A stretch of 38,276 nt of DNA from contig CAITRH010000720.1 of NCBI GenBank assembly GCA_903894755.1, positions 1 to 38,276 of the forward strand, in the 5' to 3' direction. Below are positions 17,901 through 27,200 of the stretch, piece after piece. Under the pieces are notes generated by a model. The model did no database searches. It had not been told where the DNA came from and worked only from the letters and a program-made list of their open reading frames with translations. A program made the position numbers and the translations under genes. The DNA is from an uncultured delta proteobacterium. Lineage in GTDB: Bacteria > Myxococcota_A > Polyangia > Polyangiales > Polyangiaceae. Within the stretch, counting starts at the first letter, position 1; each line of letters opens with the position of its first letter.

Positions 17901-20900
17901 GCCACACGGACTCGGGTGGTGGTGACTGGAGCGGCGTTTGGTCTTCCAGGAACGGAGAAGGTATTTGACGATCACAACCTTGCGCGTTTCCTAGCAGGGG
18001 AACAGCTTATCGACCTGGTCCCAATGAAGCTGCGCAGGGCGATGGTCGACAAGCACATCACGCGTCTCGTGAAGTCCGAGTCTGGCGATGCGAAGTTCGA
18101 ACCGATCAACAGTCCTGCCGAGGTGATCAGGCTTGCCGGCCGAGCGGGTACATTTGATCTCCAGAGCGAGTACAACATTGCGGCGGAGCGGATTCCGGCG
18201 CTCGACACTGTGACGAAGCTAGCGATTGCTGTGGGTCTCGACGCGTTGCGAGACGCGGGGATTCCGCTGGTGATGCGCTACAAGACAACGAGTAAGGGGA
18301 CGCAACTTCCCGATGGCTGGGCGCTTCCCGAGCCTTTGCGTGACGACACGGGGGTCATTTTTGCATCAGCGTTTCCAGGGTGCGACGCATTTGTGGAGCA
18401 GGTGACCGAGTACCAGGAGGATCGCGCTCGACGTGGGCGTCTTGAGGAGTTGGAGCGGGTGCGGGGACGGATTGCAGCGTCACCCGAGCTTGATCGGCGC
18501 ATTGACGAGCTGCGGGCGGAAGTTGCAAAGAAGGCATTTGCTTTCGACCGTCGCTTTCTGTTCCGGGTGCTCTCGATGGGGCACTCGCAATTTGCCGAGC
18601 TGATTCGAGCAAGGGGCCCGAATACGTCGGTCAACGCGGCTTGTGCCAGCACGACGCAGGCTGTCTCGCTAGCTGAGGACTGGATTCAGGCAGGGCGCTG
18701 CCGGCGGGTCATTGTCATCGCGGCTGACAACATCACGTCGGACAATCTGATGGAGTGGGCCGGTTCAGGGTTTTTGGCGACAGGAGCTGCGGCGACCGAT
18801 GAGATTGTGGAGGACGCTGCGACGCCGTTCGATCGGAGGCGTCATGGAATGATCATTGGGATGGGAGCGGCGTCACTGGTTGTGGAGAGTGCGGAGTCGG
18901 CACGCGAGCGAGGGCTAGTTCCGATCGCGGAGGTTCTGAGCTCGGTGACCGCCAACAGTGCGTTTCACGGGACGCGGCTGGACATTGAGCACATCGCGCA
19001 GGTGATGGAGAAGCTGGTGAGCCAGGCGGAGCAGCGTTGGGGCGTGTCACGAGGAGACATGTCAACACGAATGGTGTTTGTGTCGCACGAGACCTACACG
19101 CCGGCACGGGGAGGGAGTGCTGCAGCCGAGGTGCATGCACTTCGGAAAGTATTTGGTGCAAGTGCTGACCAAATAGTGGTGGCAAACACCAAGGGGTATA
19201 CGGGCCACGCCATGGGGGCGGGCATTGAGGATGTGGTCGCGGTCAAGAGTCTGGAGACAGGGCTCATTCCGCCCATTCCCAATTACAAAGAGGTCGATCC
19301 CGATCTTGGGGTACTGAATCTGTCCAAGGGGGGCGCCTATCCGATCGACTTCGCGCTGCGTCTTGGCGCCGGGTTTGGCTCGCAAATCAGCATGACCTTG
19401 TACCGTCGTGCGACTGCAGCGCCTCGTCCAACGCCAGACGATCTCGGGTTTGCAACACGAACTGCGGACCCGCAGGTTTTTGCGTCGTGGCTGTCTTCGA
19501 TGAGCGGGTACGCGTCTGCGTCCCTCGAGGTAGACCATCGAACGCTACGCATCAAGGACCAGGGGCCGTCCAGTCGGACGACGCCCGCGAAGCCTGCGGC
19601 TGCTGTTTCTGCTGCGCCGAAGGTTGTGGCTCTCCCTTCTCGAGCTGCAACGGTGGCAAAGCCACTAGCAGCAGCGGTGGCAAAGCCAGTAGCCGTCGAG
19701 GCGCCAAAGCCCGCACCGGTGGCGGCTCCGGCGGTGGACGCCATTGCGGAGCGGGTACTTGGGCTGGTTGCTGAGAAGACAGGGTATCCGCGCGACATGT
19801 TGGCGCTCGACCTGGATCTCGAGGCGGACCTTGGGGTGGACACGGTCAAGCAGGCCGAGGTCTTTGCAAGCATTCGCTCGACCTACGACATTCCGCGCGA
19901 TGACGCGATCAAACTGCGGGACTACCCGACGCTGAAGCACGTCATTGGGTTTGTGAAGGCAAGGCGTCCCGATCTCGTGGGGGTTGCACCTGCGGCAGCT
20001 CCCGTAGCTGCACCCGCGCCCGCTGCGGTCCCTGTAGCAGTTCCCGTAGTGGGTGGTGTGGACGCGATAGCGGAGCGTGTGCTTGGCCTAGTGGCCGAGA
20101 AGACAGGCTATCCGCGAGAAATGCTAGCCCTCGACTTAGACCTGGAAGCTGACCTGGGGGTGGACACGGTCAAGCAGGCCGAGGTCTTTGCAAGCATTCG
20201 GTCAACCTACGACATCCCTCGCGACGACGCGATCAAGCTTCGCGACTACCCGACGTTGCAACATGTCATTGGCTTCGTAAAGGCGAGGCGTCCCGACCTG
20301 GTCAGCGCTGCGGCTCCTGCTCCCGCACCTGTACTGGCTGCAGTTCCTGTGGTTTCTCCGGTGGCGCCGGCAGCGGCGGGGGATGCCGTGGCAGAACGCG
20401 TGCTGTCGCTGGTAGCTGAGAAGACTGGCTATCCGCGCGAGATGCTGGCGCTCGACCTGGATCTCGAGGCGGACCTTGGGGTGGACACGGTCAAACAGGC
20501 GGAGGTGTTCGCTACGATCCGGAGCGAATACGGAATCACGCGGGACGACACTATCAAGCTTCGCGATTATCCAACGCTAGGCCACGTCATTGGTTTCGTA
20601 AGAGCCAACCGTCCTGACCTCGCAGTGCAGGTTGTCGCACCAGCGCCCGTGGCGGTTCCTTCTGCTGCACCTGTGGTGGCTTCCGGTATCGATGCGGTGA
20701 CTGAGCGTGTGCTTACGCTCGTGTCGGAGAAGACTGGGTATCCGCGCGAGATGCTGGCCCTTGACCTGGACCTCGAAGCGGATCTTGGCGTGGATACTGT
20801 CAAGCAGGCAGAAGTGTTCGCGACAATCCGCAGCGAGTACGGCATTGCTCGCGACGACAGCATCAAGCTTCGGGACTACCCCACGTTGAACCATGTCATC

Positions 20901-23900
20901 GGGTTCGTGCGTGCGGGCCGTCCTGACCTTGCGGCTCCTGCTGCTGCACCGGTTGTTGCGCAGGTTGCTGTACCGTCGCCTGTTGCCGTGGCAGCTACGG
21001 CTCCTTCGGGGACCGACAGCGTTGCGGAGCGCGTACTGGCAGTGGTGGCGGACAAGACGGGTTATCCGCGCGAGATGCTGGCGCTCGACCTGGACCTCGA
21101 GGCCGACCTGGGAGTGGACACGGTCAAGCAGGCCGAGGTGTTTGCAACGATCCGGAGCGAGTACGGGATCGCCCGTGACGACAGTATCAAGCTTCGGGAT
21201 TACCCGACCTTGAACCATGTGATCGGGTTCGTGAAGTCGCGTCGTCCCGACCTTGGGGCGGCTCCTGCAGTTTCTGCTCCCGTTGTTGCACCGGCGGCAA
21301 GCGCGGGCGGGGCAGGGGAGGACGATGGGGTTGAAGAGCGCGTGCTGGCGCTCGTTGCGGAGAAGACTGGGTATCCGCGCGAGATGCTGGCGCTTGACTT
21401 GGACCTTGAGGCCGACCTCGGGGTCGACACAGTCAAACAAGCCGAAGTGTTCGCGACGATCCGCAATGAGTACGGGATCCCTCGCGAGGACAGCCTCAAA
21501 CTTCGCGACTATCCAACATTGAACCATGTCATTGCCTTTGCGCGTTCGCGACGTGGTGCGGGGGGGACTTCAGGTACCCCTGTAGTCATCGCACCGCAGG
21601 CTGCTGTGGCCCCGGGGGTCAAGCTGATGTCGTTCGACGCGATCGGGACATTCCCTCGGCGTGTTCCTGTTCCTGTCCTGCGGCCGGCTCTTGAATTGTG
21701 CAAGGCGACTGGGGTCAAGCTGGAAGCTGGCCGGCGCGTGGTGCTCATGATGGACCAAGCAGGGGTCGGTCATGCCCTTGCGTGGTCGCTTGGCGAACGG
21801 GGAGTCGAGGTGCTCAAGGTAGAAGACGCGCCGTCGCTCGCGGAGCTTACGGCTCGTATAGACACTTGGCTGGCTGCTGGGCCAATCCATGGTGTGTACT
21901 GGCTTCCCGCACTGGACCACGAAGGGGATATTGCGTCTTTGGATCTGGCTTCGTGGAAAGCTGCGACGCACAAGCGCGTGAAGTTGCTCTACGCAACGAT
22001 GCGAGCACTGTACAAGCAGATCGACGGTGCCGACACATTCCTTGTGTCAGCGACAAAGAACGGCGGACAGCACGGCTACGATCCGGCTGGCGCGTTGTCC
22101 CCAGTCGGTGGTGCAGTAGCGGGCTTTACCAAGGCGTTCAAACGTGAGAAGGCGTCGGCGCTTGTAAAGTGTGTCGACTTCGAGGCATCGGCAGTAGCCA
22201 GCGATGTCGCATCGGCGCTGCTGGATGAAGCCGTGCGTGACCCTGGCGCAGTGGAAATTGGTCGCAAGAGCGGGCTTCGTTGGGCCGTGGGACTGAGCGA
22301 GCAGTCGGCTACTGACGGGGCTCCTGGGATGGTGCTTTCTAAGGAGTCTGTGTTCCTGATCACGGGCGCTGCGGGGAGCATCGTGTCCGCCATTACGCAG
22401 GATCTTGCGGCGGCTTCAGGCGGTACCTTCTATCTGTTCGATTTAGTGCCAGCACCGGACGCGTCCAGTTCCGATCTGCAGCGTTTTTCAACGGACAAGG
22501 ACGGGCTGAAGCGCGAGCTCTTCGAGCGTATCAAGGCGCGCGGCGAGCGGGCGACTCCAGCGTTGGTTGAGCGGGAGCTGGCGGGCATCGAGCGCAGGGT
22601 TGCTGCACTCAAGGCCATCCAGGCGGTGGAGGCTGCAGGCGGAACGGCGCATTACGTGAGTGCCGATCTTCGCGACGAGGCAGCTATCTCCCGAGCGGTT
22701 GCCGACCTTCGTAGTCGTTCAGGCAAGGTCGACGTGCTGTTGCATGCAGGAGGGTTGGAGATCAGTCGGTTCCTTCCAGACAAGAAGGCGGAGGAATACG
22801 ACCTGGTCTTCGACGTCAAGAGCGACGGTTGGTTCAATCTGCTGCACGCCATTGGGGACATGCCGCTCGGTGCCGTTGTGACCTTTAGCTCGATCGCGGG
22901 ACGGTTTGGCAACGGCGGCCAGACGGACTACAGCGCTGCCAACGATCTGCTTTGCAAGAGCATGTCGTCGTTCCGCAACAGCCGTCCGTCGACCCGAGGC
23001 ATCTCCATTGACTGGACTGCGTGGGGCGGCATTGGCATGGCGGTGCGAGGGTCCATTCCGAAGATGATGGAAATGGCTGGCATCGAGATGCTGACTCCGG
23101 AGGCTGGCATTCCGGCCATTCGACGGGAGCTTACGGCGGGTGGGTTCCGCGGTGAGGTGGTTATTGCGGGCAAGCTGGGGCTCCTGATGAAGGAGTTCGA
23201 CGAAGCTGGGGGACTCGATGGGAGTGCAGTACAGCCGCTGCTGCATGGCCCGATGCAGGGACGTGTCCTCGGGATGGGGCTCTACTCGGGGCTGACAGTC
23301 GAGGTCGCACCGGAGCCAAAGAAGCAAGGGTTCCTCAATGACCATCGCATCGAGGGGACGCCGGTGTTGCCTGGGGTTATGGGAGTCGAGGCTTTTGCCG
23401 AAGCTGCCACGCTGCTTCTTCCTGGTTGGAGTGTTGCGGCTGTCGAAGAGGTGGACTACCTGGCGCCGTTCAAGTTCTACCGGGATGAGCCAAGGACAAT
23501 CACGGTACATGCCATGCTGGAGGCAAGTGGCGAGGGGGTTCTAGCGCGTTGCCGTCTGACTGGCAGTCGCAGTTTGCCTGGGCAGTCTGAGCCCCTGGTG
23601 ACGACGCACTTTACTGCAAATGTGCGGCTTGAACGCGGGGCACGCGCTACGGCATCGGCTGCGGTACCGAGTGCGGACAGTCGGGCCTTGGTGCACTCGG
23701 GAGAAATCTACCGCGTGTATTTCCACGGTCCGGCGTATCAGGTGCTTGAGCAGGCGTGGAGACACGAAGGAGGGGCTGCTGCGCTTATTGCAGATGGCTT
23801 GGCTCCCAATCATGACCCGTCCAATCTGCCCGTGGTCATGGCACCGCGTCTTATCGAGTCGTGTTTCCAGGTGGCGGGGATTTGGGAGATGGGCAGCACG

Positions 23901-24134
23901 GGCAAGATGGGGCTTCCGCTTCACATCGACCGTGTTACGACATTGCGGGATCCTGAGTCAGCAGGGGGACGGCGGCTTTTCGCAGTGGCTCGTCCCGCCG
24001 GGGGTGGGTTCGATGCGGAAGTTGTAGATGCCGACGGTGCGGTATATGTGCGGCTTTCTGGGTACAAGACCGTGGCGCTGCCGACAGCGGTTGATGACGA
24101 GCGGCTGCGACCGCTGCGTGATGCAATGCGCTGA
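14910..24134 (+). CDS. Pfa-like iterative lipid/polyketide megasynthase, KS-AT-KS-ACP6-KR-DH
   Basis: This single chain of 3074 residues looks like a fused PUFA-synthase-like enzyme. KS1 (about 8-470) has C217, H351 (EGHGTST) and H391 (SNIGHLKA). The AT (about 600-910) has GHSLG with S697 and HAFH at 799-802, the malonyl-type signature. A second ketosynthase (about 990-1500) keeps C1245, H1393 and H1433 and has a charged helical insert at about 1164-1215. Six carrier domains follow (about 1608-2216), joined by Ala/Pro/Val linkers. Each reads LGVDTVK, with Thr at 1645, 1753, 1860, 1963, 2071 and 2174 where Ser is normal. The KR (about 2235-2750) has S2661 and Y2674. The DH has H2812 in HxxxGxxxxP. 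No enoyl reductase, thioesterase or acyltransferase is present. The ATG at 14910 (GAGGA upstream) is preferred to TTG 14895. The neighbours supply a carboxylase and a phosphopantetheinyl transferase. Confidence 0.92.
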   Translation: MDDTSFRAIAVVGIGAIMPDAPTAPTFWENIKGSRYSISEVLPDRWDPALYYDADKKAPDKTYSKIGGWVRDYEWEPIKWKLAIPPRVQDAMDASQKWAIGCTRQALIDYGHPNRPLDFERTAVILGNAMGGERHYQTALRISYPEYARFLSDTEAFRALPESVRTTLLREFYERTAKGLPPITEDTMPGELGNCLAGRVANTFNFHGPNYICDAACASAMAAISSAMDGLLGGDFDAVVAGGIDRNMGAPSFVKFCKIGALSATGTRPYDEGSDGFVMGEGSAVFILKRLSDAEKAGDKIYAVIRGIGGASDGKGKGMTAPNPIGQRLAIQRAWKNAGIAPSEGMLMEGHGTSTAVGDAVELAAAAEVFGNAVTRPGSIALGSVKSNIGHLKAAAGAAGLFKVTMALHDKVLPPSLNYRRPNSNVDWSKVPFAVNTELRAWDKPPSGVRTATVSAFGFGGTNFHMVMEEYIPGRLRVGEGKRVFSAVPSTPGASGGSFKAPLRGAAVIGASDVKGLAVKLAELLKAAEAGKMPAIAAPAEADLGAAERIAIDWVDAADLAAKATKALKALAASNPGMWKALRAQGIFKGSGPAPKVAFLYTGQGSQYVNMLRELRATEPIVAKLFDDADRVMTPKLGKSLSSIIFVDGGNKAAVAQAEEELRQTAVTQPAVLAVDAALTELMAAYGILPDMVMGHSLGEYGALVAAGGIPFDDAVEAVSARGAEMTKVSVADNGKMAAVFAPIPEIERILAGVNGYVVIANINSHTQAVIGGSTTGVEKAGAALLQAGHNVVPLPVSHAFHTTIVAPASEPLRRTLAKLRLAPVRIPLVANVDGEFYPTGPDAVEGMLDILAKQVAAPVQFVKGLTKLYEAGVRVFVEVGPKKALQGFAEDVLGSKDDVLTLFTNHPKVGDIVSFNQALCGLYASGLGAPKATQAVVQAPAIVMAAVQPVAVPAVASPAAPPPALGQDRYLELGKLFAEFLDRGQRIYGGAGEAPAATRTRVVVTGAAFGLPGTEKVFDDHNLARFLAGEQLIDLVPMKLRRAMVDKHITRLVKSESGDAKFEPINSPAEVIRLAGRAGTFDLQSEYNIAAERIPALDTVTKLAIAVGLDALRDAGIPLVMRYKTTSKGTQLPDGWALPEPLRDDTGVIFASAFPGCDAFVEQVTEYQEDRARRGRLEELERVRGRIAASPELDRRIDELRAEVAKKAFAFDRRFLFRVLSMGHSQFAELIRARGPNTSVNAACASTTQAVSLAEDWIQAGRCRRVIVIAADNITSDNLMEWAGSGFLATGAAATDEIVEDAATPFDRRRHGMIIGMGAASLVVESAESARERGLVPIAEVLSSVTANSAFHGTRLDIEHIAQVMEKLVSQAEQRWGVSRGDMSTRMVFVSHETYTPARGGSAAAEVHALRKVFGASADQIVVANTKGYTGHAMGAGIEDVVAVKSLETGLIPPIPNYKEVDPDLGVLNLSKGGAYPIDFALRLGAGFGSQISMTLYRRATAAPRPTPDDLGFATRTADPQVFASWLSSMSGYASASLEVDHRTLRIKDQGPSSRTTPAKPAAAVSAAPKVVALPSRAATVAKPLAAAVAKPVAVEAPKPAPVAAPAVDAIAERVLGLVAEKTGYPRDMLALDLDLEADLGVDTVKQAEVFASIRSTYDIPRDDAIKLRDYPTLKHVIGFVKARRPDLVGVAPAAAPVAAPAPAAVPVAVPVVGGVDAIAERVLGLVAEKTGYPREMLALDLDLEADLGVDTVKQAEVFASIRSTYDIPRDDAIKLRDYPTLQHVIGFVKARRPDLVSAAAPAPAPVLAAVPVVSPVAPAAAGDAVAERVLSLVAEKTGYPREMLALDLDLEADLGVDTVKQAEVFATIRSEYGITRDDTIKLRDYPTLGHVIGFVRANRPDLAVQVVAPAPVAVPSAAPVVASGIDAVTERVLTLVSEKTGYPREMLALDLDLEADLGVDTVKQAEVFATIRSEYGIARDDSIKLRDYPTLNHVIGFVRAGRPDLAAPAAAPVVAQVAVPSPVAVAATAPSGTDSVAERVLAVVADKTGYPREMLALDLDLEADLGVDTVKQAEVFATIRSEYGIARDDSIKLRDYPTLNHVIGFVKSRRPDLGAAPAVSAPVVAPAASAGGAGEDDGVEERVLALVAEKTGYPREMLALDLDLEADLGVDTVKQAEVFATIRNEYGIPREDSLKLRDYPTLNHVIAFARSRRGAGGTSGTPVVIAPQAAVAPGVKLMSFDAIGTFPRRVPVPVLRPALELCKATGVKLEAGRRVVLMMDQAGVGHALAWSLGERGVEVLKVEDAPSLAELTARIDTWLAAGPIHGVYWLPALDHEGDIASLDLASWKAATHKRVKLLYATMRALYKQIDGADTFLVSATKNGGQHGYDPAGALSPVGGAVAGFTKAFKREKASALVKCVDFEASAVASDVASALLDEAVRDPGAVEIGRKSGLRWAVGLSEQSATDGAPGMVLSKESVFLITGAAGSIVSAITQDLAAASGGTFYLFDLVPAPDASSSDLQRFSTDKDGLKRELFERIKARGERATPALVERELAGIERRVAALKAIQAVEAAGGTAHYVSADLRDEAAISRAVADLRSRSGKVDVLLHAGGLEISRFLPDKKAEEYDLVFDVKSDGWFNLLHAIGDMPLGAVVTFSSIAGRFGNGGQTDYSAANDLLCKSMSSFRNSRPSTRGISIDWTAWGGIGMAVRGSIPKMMEMAGIEMLTPEAGIPAIRRELTAGGFRGEVVIAGKLGLLMKEFDEAGGLDGSAVQPLLHGPMQGRVLGMGLYSGLTVEVAPEPKKQGFLNDHRIEGTPVLPGVMGVEAFAEAATLLLPGWSVAAVEEVDYLAPFKFYRDEPRTITVHAMLEASGEGVLARCRLTGSRSLPGQSEPLVTTHFTANVRLERGARATASAAVPSADSRALVHSGEIYRVYFHGPAYQVLEQAWRHEGGAAALIADGLAPNHDPSNLPVVMAPRLIESCFQVAGIWEMGSTGKMGLPLHIDRVTTLRDPESAGGRRLFAVARPAGGGFDAEVVDADGAVYVRLSGYKTVALPTAVDDERLRPLRDAMR
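19734..21555 (+). repeat. Six tandem carrier-domain repeats inside the megasynthase
   Basis: Six copies of a roughly 310-325-base coding repeat encode carrier domains spaced 103-108 residues apart. The core between the AEKTGYPR and DYPTL segments is almost invariant at protein level, while synonymous positions differ. For example, the motif threonine is encoded by acg four times, act once and aca once. The linkers diverge in length and sequence but stay Ala/Pro/Val-rich. This points to old duplication under strong protein-level selection rather than a recent expansion. Confidence 0.9.
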
Positions 24135-24151
24135 CGTTCTGGGTCTTTCCT

Positions 24152-24176
24152 CCGCGACGTTGGGCGCGCGTCGCGG
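24152..24176 (+). promoter_or_regulatory. Intercistronic hairpin between megasynthase and carboxylase
   Basis: A perfect 8-bp inverted repeat, CCGCGACG (24152-24159) and CGTCGCGG (24169-24176), encloses a nine-base loop. It lies 18 bases after the megasynthase stop and about 40 bases before the carboxylase ribosome-binding site. No T-run follows, so it is not a classic terminator. It may stabilise or process the message, or attenuate read-through. Confidence 0.5.
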
Positions 24177-24234
24177 GGGGATTGTGCGATTCCTGGCGCC
24201 CACTCCAACGGTATACGAGGAAGGACTAGACTGA

Positions 24235-27200
24235 ATGCGGCGCGATTTTAGGCGTGTGGCCATTGCAAATCGTGGCCAAGCGGCTCTCCGTTTGATCCAA
24301 GGCGTGCGTGAGTTCAACTCGGAGCGGGGGACTGCCATTCGGACCCTTGCGCTCTATACGGACCTGGACCGCGAGGCGCGGTTTGTTCGGGAGGCCGATG
24401 AGGCGGTGTATCTGGGGCCGTCCTCCTTTGTGGACGAGCGAGATGGGCGACGCAAAAGCGGCTACTTCGATTTCGATCGCATGGGCAGGGTCTTGGCGAA
24501 AGCCGAGGTGGATGCAGCATGGGTTGGCTGGGGCTATGTGGTTCCTCATGTGGAGTTTGCTGAGCTCTGCGCGACCATGGGGATCCTCTTCATTGGCCCG
24601 TCGCCAAGCGTGGTGCGGCTCTTCGATGACAAGATCGCGGTTAGAAAGCTAGCAGAGGAGCGCGGGATCGCTGTTTTGCCTTGGAGTGGTGGCGCGGTTG
24701 AGAGGTTGCACGACGCACAGAAACAAGCCGAGGCCATCGGATATCCTCTTGTGATCAAGGCAGCCAATGGGGGAGGGGGCAGGGGTCTGCGGGTAGTACA
24801 GAACGCGTCGGAGCTTGCAACGGCATTTGAGCGTACGAGGGTGGATGCCAGGACGATCTTTGGGAATCCATCGGTGCTGATGGAACGTCACCTGGCGTGC
24901 GCCTGTCAGGTTGATGTACAGGTAGCTGGGGATTCCAGTGGCACGGTGTGGGCGCTCGGGGTTAGGGACGCTTCCGTGCAGCGTCGGCAGAGGCGGACAG
25001 TGGACGAGTCCCCGTCGCCGCTGCTTTCAGTCGAGGAAGACCGATTGCTGCGGCAAGTGGCTGTGTCTCTGCTCTCGGGGCAGGGGTACGAGGGGGTGGG
25101 GACTGTCGAATTCTTGATGGATCGCAAGACTCGGGCGTTCACGTTGCTCGAGGTCAATCCGCGCCTGCTTATCGAGCACGGGGTGATAGAGGCGACAACG
25201 GGCTTCGACATTGTGAAGTTGCAGCTTCTTCTTGCAAGGGGCGGTTGTCTCGAGGGGGACGCGCCCCTGGCCAGTGGGCATGCCATTGAGGTAAGGCTTC
25301 GCGCCGAGGACCCGCACCAAGCGTTTGCGCCATCCCCGGGCGCTGTAGAGGCGTTTCGAGCGCCGACCGGTCCAGGCATTCGAGTTGACGTTGCGGTTGG
25401 CGAAGGGGAGTTGGTTCACACCGACTTCGATACGTTGGTGGCAAAGGTTATTGCGTCGGGCCGTTCCAGAGGAGAGGCCTTGGCGCGTCTCGAGGGGGCT
25501 CTTCGCGACACAACACTGGTTTTGGCCGGGGGCGCGAGCAACAAGTCGTTTCTGTTGTCCCTCGTGCAACGTGCGGAGCTTCGTTCCGGTGAGGCCCATG
25601 TCGATTGGGTGGACGGGCTCGAAGCTGCGGATCAAGTGGTACCCGACGCCCATGCGGACATCGCACTTGCTGCGGCTGCCATTGAGCTTCACGACGAGCA
25701 GCTTGCCGCAGAAGAACGTGACTTTTTCGTGGCAGCTTCCAGGGGAAGGCCCCGGGTGCGAAGTGAGCTTGGACGTAGTGTAGAGGTGCACAACCATGGG
25801 CATACCTACCGTCTTCTTGTTGCCCAACGTGGGGCGGATCGGTACCGCATCGAAGCGGAGGGGCGGATCCTAGATACCTCTGTGCTGCGTCATGGACGGT
25901 TTGAGCGTCGGCTGCAGACGCCTCATCATGGCTACCGCGCCGTGGTGGTTCATCAGGGGTCGAGCCACTTAGTTGAGGTGGATGGGATCGCGCACCGGTT
26001 TTTCTTTGGAGTGGGGGCGTCCGTGTTGGCGCCATCACCAGCCGTGGTGCAGAGCATTGCGGTCAAGGAAGGGGATTCGGTCGAACGTGGGCAGAGGCTG
26101 ATGGTGCTCGAGGCCATGAAGATGGCCATTGAAATTGTTGCGCCTTTTGCTGGGCGGATTCGCGAAGTCAGTGTGGTCAGCAATGTCCCCGTGCCGTCAG
26201 GCGCTACATTGGTGATCATCGATGGCAAGACGCATCATCCCGATGAGCACAGTGCAGCGCGCATTACTTTCGAGTCCTGGGCCAGTAGCGGAGATGCGGC
26301 TCCTGGCGAGACTGCAAGGGAGAGGTGGCGTCGCACGGTCACCGAGCTTCGATCGCTGATGTTGGGCTTCGAGGTGAGCATGGCAGATGCGCGTCGTCTT
26401 GTCGGCGAGGTGGCGAAGCTGCAGAAGGAACTGCCTGCGGACGATGACGAAGTGCGGCGCTCTGAAGACGAGCTCCTGGGGCTCTTTGTAGATATCTGCT
26501 CGCTGTTCCGACGTCGTCCGGGCGCGGAGGATCCAGAGGAGGAGGAGGACTTCAGTGCCGAGGAGTTTCTTCTGACGTACTTGCGTACCTGCGACCCAAG
26601 AGCCGCTGGACTTCCCGGTTCTTTTCTCGAGGAGCTCCGTCGCGCGGTGGCCCACTATGGAGTTTCAGGGTTCGAGCGGACTGCGAAACTCGAGGATGCG
26701 CTGTTTTGGATCTACAAGTCGCATCAACAGATCGAGGACCAGGTGCCTGCCATCGTGCAGATCCTCGAGCACCGGCTGGCGCAGGTGGATCGACTGTTGC
26801 CCCATGTGACTGAAGACTTCTCTGCTCTGCTGGATCGCCTTGCAAGAGCAACTGGGAGTCGCTACCCGCTGGTCCATGACCTGGCCCGTGAGGTGGGATA
26901 CCGCTATTTCGATCGACCCATGTTCGAGCGGGCGAGGGCAAAGATTTACGAAGAGGCCCATGGGCGTCTCGACAAGCTTGCTCGGGATCCGGACGCTGCG
27001 GACCGCAGAGAGCATATGCAATGGCTACTCGAGTGCCCCCAGCCGCTCGTGGACCTCTTGGCCGATCGGTTTGAATCGGCCCGTCTCGCAAAGCGCCAGT
27101 TGATGCTCGAAGTGCTCTCGGCGCGTCACTACCGCATTCGAGACATTCGCCACTTCTTGCCCATGACCCTTGGCCATCGTGCGGTCGTTGCGGCGGAGTA

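Noticed and set aside
17870-19410. Second KS domain read as an inactive chain-length factor
   Set aside because: The active-site Cys and both His positions are present in the translation.
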